Assembly: GCA_031271365.1 (NCBI GenBank)
Contig: JAISVV010000144.1
Location: forward strand, 1 to 5,408
Direction: 5' to 3'
DNA from: Elusimicrobiota bacterium
GTDB taxonomy: Bacteria > Elusimicrobiota > Elusimicrobia > Elusimicrobiales > Elusimicrobiaceae
DNA: 5,408 nt
The notes below the pieces were generated by a model that was not told the origin of the DNA, searched no databases, and worked only from the letters and a program-made list of their open reading frames with translations. The position numbers and the translations under genes are program-made. Shown here one piece after another: positions 1-4,979 of this stretch (position 1 is the first letter of the stretch; the number at the start of each line of letters is the position of its first letter).

Positions 1-1
1 T

Positions 2-1006
2 TTTTTGTTTAAGAAAGTGGAAGATAATTTGCCGCTTTTCCTTCTTATCTGCGGCGCGGCGGCCGTTACCGCGGCGGGTATTTGGCACCGCGGGCTTGTT
101 TTGCACGCCCTGCGCGAGCCGCTGCACATCTGCCTTGTGGTTTTGATATTGGGGTTTATTTTTAAAAAATTCAGCGCCAGGCTGGCGGGCGCGGCTGCAG
201 GGTGCGTCAATAAATTTGGCATTAAAGCCACGCTGGCGGGCATAGTTATAATAATAAGCCTTGCTTCAAGCATTATTACCGCTATACTTGCGGCTTTGCT
301 GCTGAGCGAAGTTTCCACCATGCTGTGCATTACCCGCCGCCAGCGCGTTAAATTTATTGTTTACGCCTGTTTTGCCATAAGCGCGGGCGCCGTGCTTACC
401 CCGATAGGCGAGCCGCTTGCCACTATCGTTATCTCTAAACTAAGCGGCGCGCCGTATTACGCGGGCGAGTTTTTTTTGCTTAAACTTTTATGGCCGTATG
501 TATTTTCTATCATAGCGATAATGGCCGCTTTGGCTTATAAAATAACCGACGAACAAACCGATTCCCCCGCGTGTCCGCGCGCGGTAGCGCTTACCGATAA
601 CGCCGACGTTATAAAACGCGCGGCAAAAGTTTATATTTTTGTGGCCGCCTTGGTTTTGCTTGGCGCCGCTTTAGGCCCCGGCGCGCAGGAAATTATACTG
701 CGCCTCAGCGCGCGGCAAATTTACTGGGTAAACCTAAGCGCCGCCGCGCTTGATAACGCCACCGTGGCCGCCATAGCCGCGGGCCCGCATCTGCCGCCGA
801 AAACGCTGGTTTATTTACTGGTAAGCCTTATAATAAGCGGCGGGCTGCTGGTGCCGGGCAATATACCAAATATAATATCGGCGGCAAAACTAAAAATAAG
901 CGCGAAAGAATGGGCGCGCGAAGGCGTGTTTTTGGGTTTGGCGCTTTTTGCGTTTTATTTTGCGGTTTTAAGCGTTTACTACGAAGTTTTTGCGCGCGCT
1001 CAGTAG
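2..1006 (+). CDS. DUF1646-family membrane transporter (5' end outside window)
   Basis: This is a polytopic inner-membrane protein of the DUF1646 family, related to NhaD/ArsB-type ion transporters. The substrate is not established; a cation is usually assumed. The visible 333 residues, numbered from the TTG at position 5, form about nine hydrophobic segments. Family-like landmarks are KKVEDNLPLF near residues 3-12, LTPIGEPLATI at 131-141, ALDNATVAAIAAGP at 248-261 and VPGNIPNI at 283-290. Family members usually have one more hydrophobic stretch before the KKVE-DN motif, and the frame stays open to the window edge. The TTG at 5 is therefore probably not the start, and roughly 15-20 residues are missing. 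The stop (TAG, 1004-1006) lies 7 bp inside the convergent metal exporter gene. No terminator is visible between the two. Family assignment is by recalled motifs; function is inferred. Confidence 0.8.
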   Translation, partial: FLFKKVEDNLPLFLLICGAAAVTAAGIWHRGLVLHALREPLHICLVVLILGFIFKKFSARLAGAAAGCVNKFGIKATLAGIVIIISLASSIITAILAALLLSEVSTMLCITRRQRVKFIVYACFAISAGAVLTPIGEPLATIVISKLSGAPYYAGEFFLLKLLWPYVFSIIAIMAALAYKITDEQTDSPACPRAVALTDNADVIKRAAKVYIFVAALVLLGAALGPGAQEIILRLSARQIYWVNLSAAALDNATVAAIAAGPHLPPKTLVYLLVSLIISGGLLVPGNIPNIISAAKLKISAKEWAREGVFLGLALFAFYFAVLSVYYEVFARAQ

Positions 1007-1953
1007 CAATTTTTATTACTTTTGCCCCGGCTTTGCCCGCTTAGCTGTATGGTTGCGTGCTCTATGCCCGTATTGTCAAAAATAAGTTTTTTGAGAGCGC
1101 AAAGCAGGGCGTCCCTGTCGGTATTTTGCTCTGCCTCTACAGCGGCCGTAAAGATTAAGAAAGAAGAAGAAATGCTCCATATGTGGATATCTTCAACTTC
1201 TTTAACGCCTTTTGTATTTTTGATTTTAGCTTTAAGCCCGTCAATATTTATATGCGCGGGCGCGCCTTCTAAAAGTATGTTTACGCTTTCTGCAAATATT
1301 TTCCATGCGCTGTAAAAAATTAAGGCGGCCATTATTATGCTTATAAGCGGGTCGGCCGCGTACCACCCGAAAAAGTATATTAACGCCGCCGCAATTATAA
1401 CGCCCGCGGAGCCCAGCAAATCCCCCAAAACGTGCAGCATTGCGCTTTTTACGTTGAGGTTTTCTTTATGTTCGCCGCCTCTTAAAATAAACAAAACCGC
1501 AATATTTACCAATAAGCCCGCCGCGGCGATAAAAAACATCGGGCCGCTTAATACCGGCGCGGGGTTTTGTATGCGCGCTATTGCCTCTTTAAGGATAAAA
1601 ACCGCTATTAAAAAAATTGTAAGCGCGTTAAAGAAAGCGGCCAAAACTTCAAACCTTTTAAAGCCGTAGGTTTTGGCTTTCGTCGCGGCGCGCCGGCCGG
1701 CAATAACGGCGCAAAGGCTAAGGCCCAGGGCAAAGGCGTCGCTTAGCATATGCCCCGCGTCGGACAGCAGGGCCAAGCTGCCCGAAATCAGGCCGCCGGC
1801 AACCTCCAGGGCCATAAACGCGGTTATTAAAATAAAACTTACCGACAGGGCCCTTTTGCCCGCGCCCGCGCCGTGGCTGCGCGCGCGGCGGCGGTGTTCG
1901 CGCTCGCTTTCGCGCGGCTGCGCATGATTGTGTTTATGAAAGTCTGCTTCCAT
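1000..1953 (-). CDS. CDF-family metal cation efflux protein (CzcD/ZitB-like)
   Basis: This is a cation diffusion facilitator, an inner-membrane proton antiporter exporting divalent metal, most often Zn(II), Cd(II) or Co(II). The 317-residue protein has the usual family length. The N-terminus is His- and Arg-rich (H6, H8, H10, H20, H27). Six membrane segments follow, roughly 36-57, 60-86, 103-122, 138-157, 170-192 and 200-220. The metal site is intact: SDAGHMLSDA gives H68 and D72 in segment 2, and HVLGDLLGS gives H174 and D178 in segment 5. The cytoplasmic C-terminal domain (about 225-310) carries LLEGAP and DIHIW. An HxxxD pair in segment 2 is typical of zinc-type members, but specificity is inferred. 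The ATG at 1953 has only AGGGA very close upstream; the next in-frame Met (residue 47) would cut segment 1, so the first ATG is preferred. A TATAAT promoter with an operator-like palindrome lies upstream. Confidence 0.93.
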   Translation of the reverse strand: MEADFHKHNHAQPRESEREHRRRARSHGAGAGKRALSVSFILITAFMALEVAGGLISGSLALLSDAGHMLSDAFALGLSLCAVIAGRRAATKAKTYGFKRFEVLAAFFNALTIFLIAVFILKEAIARIQNPAPVLSGPMFFIAAAGLLVNIAVLFILRGGEHKENLNVKSAMLHVLGDLLGSAGVIIAAALIYFFGWYAADPLISIIMAALIFYSAWKIFAESVNILLEGAPAHINIDGLKAKIKNTKGVKEVEDIHIWSISSSFLIFTAAVEAEQNTDRDALLCALKKLIFDNTGIEHATIQLSGQSRGKSNKNCY

Positions 1954-2003
1954 TTCCCTATTTTATAAAAATACGGGGCGTTTTAAAGAAAGAGGTTTGC
2001 GAT

Positions 2004-2030
2004 ATTATAAAAGTTAGCTTATCTAACATT
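2004..2030 (-). promoter_or_regulatory. exporter promoter (-10) with overlapping GTTAG-N5-CTAAC palindrome
   Basis: Read on the minus strand, a perfect TATAAT (2009 down to 2004) lies about 50 bp upstream of the exporter ATG. Three T's upstream of it is GTTAG-N5-CTAAC (2027 down to 2013), a dyad placed where the -35/-10 spacer should be. At normal spacing there is no good TTGACA; the best hexamer is CTAATG. A dyad inside a promoter with a weak -35 suggests control by a DNA-binding regulator, plausibly metal-responsive given the gene, but the regulator is unknown. The same arrangement recurs at 4352-4378. Confidence 0.55.
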
Positions 2031-2066
2031 AGCATATTGGTGCAGCGTGGCCGGTTTGCAAAGAGG

Positions 2067-2082
2067 GTTTTCACGTAAAAAC
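2067..2082 (+). promoter_or_regulatory. parS: parS-like site 1 (degenerate)
   Basis: The sequence GTTTTCACGTAAAAAC is an imperfect palindrome with the CACGT centre of the classical bacterial parS (TGTTTCACGTGAAACA), but it differs at the outer bases and at one base of the right half (A for G). It lies 230 bp upstream of parA, the gene pair whose ParB would bind it. It is the weakest of three related sites in the window. Confidence 0.6.
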
Positions 2083-2103
2083 TTTTTTGGCGGCCGCTAA
2101 AAA

Positions 2104-2119
2104 GTTTTCATGTGAAAAC
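2104..2119 (+). promoter_or_regulatory. parS: parS-like site 2
   Basis: GTTTTCATGTGAAAAC shares the core TTTCAYGTGAAA with classical parS and differs at the two outermost bases on each side. Its centre is 37 bp from site 1. The same 16-mer occurs exactly at 4114-4129 on the other side of parAB. The exact recurrence beside parB is the main support. Confidence 0.78.
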
Positions 2120-2233
2120 TGCTTATATTTTCATTTCGGGTTAAACAAGGGGCTATACTGATGATATTGCCGCGCTTTTGGCTTGTAAGGAGAGGCATAG
2201 GGCCCCCATAAATCTTTATTCCCATCGTATAAC

Positions 2234-2263
2234 TTGACTTGCAGCCTCTTTTTTATATTTAAT
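2234..2263 (+). promoter_or_regulatory. parAB promoter (sigma70-type)
   Basis: TTGACT at 2234-2239 (5 of 6 to TTGACA) and TTTAAT at 2258-2263 (5 of 6 to TATAAT) are separated by 18 bp. Transcription would start near 2270, giving a short leader of about 27 nt before the parA ATG. The assignment is by consensus only. Confidence 0.55.
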
Positions 2264-2279
2264 ATTACTACAAGACTAT

Positions 2280-2288
2280 TTATCCACG
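2280..2288 (+). promoter_or_regulatory. possible single DnaA box overlapping the parA leader
   Basis: TTATCCACG matches the DnaA box TTATCCACA at 8 of 9 bases. It lies in the parA leader and touches the Shine-Dalgarno sequence (2288-2291). A single match can occur by chance; no cluster of boxes is present, so this is not an origin. Confidence 0.25.
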
Positions 2289-2296
2289 GAGTAATA

Positions 2297-3127
2297 ATGG
2301 GCGAAATTGTATGCGTCGCAAACCAAAAAGGCGGCGTCGGCAAGACGACGACATCCGTCAATTTGGCTTATGCTCTTGCCCTTTTGGGGCAGGAGGTTCT
2401 TATTGTTGATTTTGACCCTCAAAGCAATGCCAGTTCCGGCTTGGGCATTACCTTGAAAGACGGGGAAAAATCTATCTATAATTTACTTACCAAAACGGCT
2501 GTTTTTAAGGATGTTGTCCGCCAAACCAGCCACGAACTTTTAGATATACTTCCCGCCAGCAAAGACCTTGCCGGGGCGGAAGTAGAACTGGTTAATATTA
2601 ACGGCAGGGAAAAGGTGCTTAAGGAAGCCCTTTCCACCATTAAAAAGATGTACAGCTATATAATTATTGATTGCCCGCCTTCCTTAAGTTTGTTGACGAT
2701 TAATGCTTTAGTCGCCGCCGACAGCGTTATAACGCCGGTACAATGCGAATATTATGCCATGGAAGGCCTTGCCCATTTTATTAATACCACCGGCAAGGTA
2801 AAGCAATTTTTAAGCCCGCAAATCAGGATTGACGGCGGCGTTCTTACCATGTACGACGCGCGTATGAATCTTGCCAATCAGGTTAAAGATGAAATATCCC
2901 GCTTTTACGGGGACAGAGTATATAAAACTCCTATACCGCGCAATATCCGCCTGGCGGAAGCGCCCAGCTTTGGCCAAAGTATTTTTGAGTACGACCCTTC
3001 CTGCCGCGGCGCTAAGGCTTATATAGATTTGGCGGTAGAGTTTCTTACGCGGCGCGGAGCAAAACCCGAAGCCTATAAAGACCCGCAAACAGCCGTAGGC
3101 GCGGTCAACTTTGATTTTGGAGGATAA
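2297..3127 (+). CDS. parA: chromosome partitioning ATPase ParA (Soj-like)
   Basis: This is a deviant Walker-A ATPase that binds DNA non-specifically as an ATP dimer. Together with ParB-parS complexes it segregates the replicated chromosome origin. It has 276 residues with no N-terminal helix-turn-helix extension, so it is the chromosomal Soj type rather than a plasmid P1/F type. The deviant Walker A KGGVGKTT is at residues 11-18 (signature lysine K11, phosphate-binding K16). DFDPQSN at 38-44 supplies the switch I aspartate D40, and Walker B YIIIDCPPS at 121-129 supplies D125. PVQCEYYAMEGL at 147-158 is also typical. The ATG at 2297 is chosen because GGAG (2288-2291) lies 5 nt upstream and the family N-terminus begins right there; the longer reading from a TTG at 2234 would start inside the promoter. 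parB follows after 6 bp, as an operon. Confidence 0.97.
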   Translation: MGEIVCVANQKGGVGKTTTSVNLAYALALLGQEVLIVDFDPQSNASSGLGITLKDGEKSIYNLLTKTAVFKDVVRQTSHELLDILPASKDLAGAEVELVNINGREKVLKEALSTIKKMYSYIIIDCPPSLSLLTINALVAADSVITPVQCEYYAMEGLAHFINTTGKVKQFLSPQIRIDGGVLTMYDARMNLANQVKDEISRFYGDRVYKTPIPRNIRLAEAPSFGQSIFEYDPSCRGAKAYIDLAVEFLTRRGAKPEAYKDPQTAVGAVNFDFGG

Positions 3128-3133
3128 TTATAT

Positions 3134-3997
3134 ATGCGACAATCATTAGGCAGAGGTTTAGACGCTTTATTGGGCGGGCAAATGCCCCCCGGCGCCACCG
3201 GCAAAGCCGGTATGCAAAAGATATCTTTAGATAAAATCATCCCCAACCGCTACCAGCCGCGCAAAGTGTTTAAAGAAGAAAGTTTGCAAGAGTTGGCGCA
3301 ATCTATTAAGCAGCACGGGCTTACGCAGCCGGTAGTTGTGGTATATGACGGCGGGCTGGATAAATACGAGCTTGTGGTAGGCGAACGCCGCTTTAGAGCC
3401 ACCGAATTAGCCGGCTTTACCGAAATTGACGCTATAGTGCACAATAAGCTCGACGACAAACAAATGTGCGCGCTTGCCCTTATAGAAAATATCCAAAGGG
3501 AAGACCTTAACCCCATAGAAACCGCCCTTGGCTATAAAAGCCTTATGCAAAAGTTTATGGTCTCCCAGACAGAGTTGGGCGAATATTGTGGTAAAAGCAA
3601 GGCTGCTATCTCTAATTCTTTAAGGCTGCTTTCGCTGGAAGAGCATATACAAAAATCAATAGAAAGCGGCGATTTAACCGAAGGCCACGGCCGCGCGCTG
3701 CTTATGGTGCCGGATATGCACAAGCGCGACGCGCTGTTTAAGCGGATACTGGGTAATAAAATGTCCGTCCGTCAGGCGGAAGACGCCGCCAGAGAAGCCT
3801 TATCCCCCAAACAAAAAATTAAAAAAGCCAAAAGCCCCGATACCGCCGCCTTCGAGCAAAGCCTGGAAGAGGCCCTCGGCACCAAAGTCGAAGTGCGCCA
3901 GGGCGCAAAATCCGGCAGGGGGACATTGATTGTGCACTATAACACCAATGACCAGCTGGACATGATAGCCGAAAGGCTAAAAAGCAAAATGCTTTAA
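3134..3997 (+). CDS. parB: chromosome partitioning CTPase/DNA-binding protein ParB (Spo0J-like)
   Basis: ParB binds parS, then spreads as a CTP-dependent sliding clamp and stimulates ParA. The 287 residues show the family order. LGRGLDALLG at 5-14 is the ParA-activating N-terminal segment. NRYQPR (38-43), GERRFRA (83-89) and ENIQRE (118-123) form the CTP-binding ParB/Srx domain with the arginine patch. A helix-turn-helix covers about 143-166 (SQTELGEYCGKSKAAIS then NSLRLL), followed by a second DNA-binding part ending at LTEGHGRALL, and a C-terminal dimerisation domain (about 235-287). The recognition helix is unusual: the common GKSRPHIANHLRLL pattern reads GKSKAAISNSLRLL here. The ribosome binding site GGAGG (3119-3123) lies in the last codons of parA, suggesting translational coupling. 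An intrinsic terminator follows 22 bp after the stop. Confidence 0.97.
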   Translation: MRQSLGRGLDALLGGQMPPGATGKAGMQKISLDKIIPNRYQPRKVFKEESLQELAQSIKQHGLTQPVVVVYDGGLDKYELVVGERRFRATELAGFTEIDAIVHNKLDDKQMCALALIENIQREDLNPIETALGYKSLMQKFMVSQTELGEYCGKSKAAISNSLRLLSLEEHIQKSIESGDLTEGHGRALLMVPDMHKRDALFKRILGNKMSVRQAEDAAREALSPKQKIKKAKSPDTAAFEQSLEEALGTKVEVRQGAKSGRGTLIVHYNTNDQLDMIAERLKSKML

Positions 3998-4018
3998 AGC
4001 CAAAACAACAGCATTACG

Positions 4019-4055
4019 CCCCCCTTGCCAGTTTTTTAAGGGGGGTTTTTATTTT
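4019..4055 (+). terminator. intrinsic terminator of parAB
   Basis: An 8-bp perfect stem, CCCCCCTT (4019-4026) with AAGGGGGG (4038-4045), has an 11-nt loop and is followed directly by TTTTTATTTT. It lies 22 bp after the parB stop and is oriented to end the parAB message. Confidence 0.92.
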
Positions 4056-4325
4056 GAAAAATACTTTTTTGATTTTAAACAGAACAGCCTGCGGGGCCGG
4101 TCTTTTACAAAAAGTTTTCATGTGAAAACTTTTTGAAGCCCGCAGTAACATTTTTGGAGCCTATTTTAATAATTAGGGCTTTTTTGCAAGGGAGTTATCG
4201 TCGGGGCTTTTAATAATTAAACAAAACACGGGCTATTTTTAATTTATTTTGGCTTTTAAGGTGTTTGTATATCTTTTTATAAAAACGGCTAAAAAACGCG
4301 TTTTTAGCGAAAAATAGGATTTTTT
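4056..4325. other. A/T-rich non-coding stretch downstream of parAB
   Basis: No convincing reading frame is seen here. It holds the third parS-like site (4109-4134), a 12-bp direct repeat TTTTAATAATTA at 4164-4175 and 4208-4219 (44 bp apart), each near a GGGCTTTT motif, and a hairpin with 8-bp arms GCTAAAAA/TTTTTAGC at 4288-4308. The hairpin lacks a clean T-tract, so I do not call it a terminator. Confidence 0.5.
4109..4134 (+). promoter_or_regulatory. parS: parS-like site 3 (extended palindrome)
   Basis: This is a 26-bp palindrome: arms AAAAAGTTTTCA (4109-4120) and TGAAAACTTTTT (4123-4134) pair at all 12 positions around a central TG. The 16-bp core (4114-4129) is identical to site 2 at 2104-2119. 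It also sits inside weaker outer arms CTGCGGG (4089-4095) and CCCGCAG (4139-4145). It lies 112 bp after parB. It could fold as a hairpin in RNA, but the match to the other sites and the parS core favour a DNA-level ParB site. Confidence 0.8.
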
Positions 4326-4344
4326 AAGGGCTTTAGCCCTTTTT
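4326..4344 (+). terminator. intrinsic terminator upstream of the candidate ncRNA unit
   Basis: AAGGGC (4326-4331) pairs with GCCCTT (4336-4341) around a TTTA loop, and the T run ends at 4344. The orientation is rightward. It may be a back-up stop for parAB readthrough, insulating the next promoter at 4352. Confidence 0.6.
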
Positions 4345-4351
4345 GCCCATA

Positions 4352-4378
4352 AATGTTAGTCTAACTAACTTTTATAAA
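4352..4378 (+). promoter_or_regulatory. promoter-like element matching the exporter promoter
   Basis: AATGTTAG-N5-CTAAC-TTT-TATAAA has the same bases and spacings as the metal exporter promoter on the minus strand at 2030-2004; only the five central bases and the base just after the shared TATAA (A here, T there) differ. Here it points right, with the -10 at 4373-4378 and an expected start near 4385. It sits right after a terminator and before an ATG-free structured region, as expected for the promoter of a separate small transcript. Confidence 0.5.
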
Positions 4379-4507
4379 AATAATAAATAACTTTTTTGCA
4401 AACAAAGGCATATAAGCCCCTCCCATTGCGCAGGCTGTCTCTTCTTTGCTAAAAGGAAAACCGCGCCCGGGGAAGAGCGCCCGCCGCCTGCGCATTAGAG
4501 GCGACCT

Positions 4508-4610
4508 TATAAAAACACCCTCTACACCGGCAGCATTAAAAGTTTTAGTACACGCCTACGCCGGAAGGAAAGATATAAAAACAGCCGCTACGCCGGCGGC
4601 CTTAAAAGTT
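4508..4610 (+). repeat. two imperfect 37-bp direct repeats, 66-bp period
   Basis: The copies at 4508-4544 and 4574-4610 share 32 of 37 bases. Both start TATAAAAACA, contain CTACRCCGG and end TTAAAAGTT. A third partial copy of the inner motif, CTACGCCGG, lies between them at 4556-4564, so the motif recurs at 4522, 4556 and 4588 (34 and 32 bp apart). There are too few and too divergent units for a CRISPR array. They lie within the candidate RNA. Confidence 0.7.
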
Positions 4611-4619
4611 AATAAATAT

Positions 4620-4643
4620 CCCCCGGCAAGGCCGGGGGTTTTT
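4620..4643 (+). terminator. intrinsic terminator at the end of the candidate RNA
   Basis: CCCCCGGC (4620-4627) and GCCGGGGG (4631-4638) form a perfect 8-bp GC stem with a 3-nt AAG loop followed by TTTTT (4639-4643). It is oriented rightward, yet no protein gene lies upstream on this strand after parB and its own terminator, which implies a separate transcript. It could alternatively be an end hairpin of the IS200-like remnant. Confidence 0.8.
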
Positions 4644-4668
4644 CACAAACGGGCATAGCTCTTCTCTA

Positions 4669-4872
4669 CTAGCCACGCTTAAAAAGCGTTTTAACAGCCT
4701 GTCGCACGCGTCCATCAGGCTTACTAAACGGGTTTTCGTCAAAAGGCAACAAATCACCCAGTTTCTCTTCCTTGAGTTGATTGCCGATATATTCTGATAT
4801 CTTCTGCGCGTTTTTCCCCGCAGTATCAACATAATACCCACGGCACCATTTTATCAAAAGGAGTTTTTTATC
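4669..4872 (-). pseudogene. C-terminal remnant of an IS200/IS605-type transposase (TnpA)
   Basis: Y1 transposases of this group cut single-stranded DNA through a catalytic tyrosine aided by an HUH metal site. About 67 residues of similarity remain out of a usual 140-150. WCRGYYVDTAGKN (4848-4810) matches the conserved W-x-GYYV-T-G segment. KISEYIGNQLKE (4803-4768) follows, in which the tyrosine (codon 4789-4791) and the glutamine four residues later fit the catalytic Y and metal ligand Q of the family. The N-terminal half with the HUH motif is missing. Further upstream the frame runs through hairpin sequence up to the agmatinase terminator, so the protein has lost its start. It is non-functional. 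The assignment rests on recalled motifs. Confidence 0.68.
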
Positions 4873-4897
4873 CGCCTTATCGCTAAAACCTATACGG

Positions 4898-4922
4898 AAC
4901 CCCCAGCCCAGATGGGGGTTTT
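4898..4922 (+). other. hairpin at the upstream edge of the transposase remnant
   Basis: AACCCCC (4898-4904) and GGGGGTT (4914-4920) form a 7-bp stem with a 9-nt loop and a short T run (4919-4922). It resembles a weak rightward terminator or a subterminal hairpin of an IS200-like element. It sits at the point where recognisable transposase similarity is lost. Confidence 0.4.
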
Positions 4923-4930
4923 CAAAGATA

Positions 4931-4963
4931 CAAAAAGCCCTCCGGCGCATAACGCCGGAGGGC
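4931..4963 (-). terminator. intrinsic terminator of the agmatinase gene
   Basis: Perfect 11-bp arms GCCCTCCGGCG (4937-4947) and CGCCGGAGGGC (4953-4963) enclose a 5-nt loop. On the minus strand the stem is followed by TTTTTG (4936-4931). It lies 16 bp beyond the agmatinase stop and is oriented to end that message. Confidence 0.92.
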
Positions 4964-4979
4964 CGCACAAATACAGATT

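Larger units (their letters stand above)
1954..2296. other. divergent intergenic region between metal exporter and parA
   Basis: These 343 bp hold the leftward exporter promoter and operator-like palindrome (2004-2030), two parS-like sites (2067-2082 and 2104-2119) and the rightward parA promoter (2234-2263). The stretch 2120-2233 holds nothing I can support. A Shine-Dalgarno-like AAGGAGAGG (2189-2197) is not followed by a usable start codon. Confidence 0.6.
4385..4643 (+). ncRNA. candidate structured small RNA, unknown family
   Basis: The stretch between a promoter-like element (4352-4378) and an intrinsic terminator (4620-4643) would give a transcript of about 260 nt. It has no ATG on the + strand. 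It can form a two-part stem, TGCGCAGGC (4427-4435) with GCCTGCGCA (4486-4494) and, inside it, CTCTTC (4439-4444) with GAAGAG (4472-4477). A smaller helix follows, TAGAGG (4496-4501) with CCTCTA (4519-4524). An imperfect 37-bp direct repeat fills the 3' half. I do not recognise a known family: the SRP, RNase P, tmRNA and 6S signatures are absent. An alternative is that this is the decayed end of an IS200-like element, whose remnant begins 26 bp further on. Confidence 0.38.

Noticed and set aside
1022..1927. three plus-strand reading frames of 84-110 codons
   Set aside because: They are the antisense of the well-supported CDF exporter gene and have no family-like features.
2234..2296. 21-residue N-terminal extension of ParA from a TTG
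   Set aside because: The TTG is the -35 hexamer of the likely promoter. The ATG at 2297 has a good ribosome binding site and fits the family N-terminus.
4056..4420. replication origin beside parAB
   Set aside because: The region is A/T-rich with repeats, but I found no cluster of DnaA boxes and no dnaA, gidA or rpmH neighbour.
4555..4590. CCGGAAGGAA followed later by CAGCC, resembling the SRP RNA tip
   Set aside because: The expected GGUCAGG before it and GCAGCC directly after it are missing, with about a dozen A/T-rich bases in between. No pairing strand fits the SRP helix.
4508..4610. short CRISPR-like array
   Set aside because: Only two full copies at 86% identity with one partial motif, irregular spacing, and no cas genes nearby.
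4446..4658. 70-codon plus-strand reading frame with a repeated KT-x-x-TPAALKV motif
   Set aside because: It has a TTG start without a ribosome binding site, no ATG, and its last codons form the terminator hairpin and T-tract. The repeat explains the internal similarity.
4602..4841. 79-codon minus-strand frame
   Set aside because: It overlaps the transposase remnant in another frame and shows no recognisable motif. It also runs through the terminator hairpin at 4620-4638.
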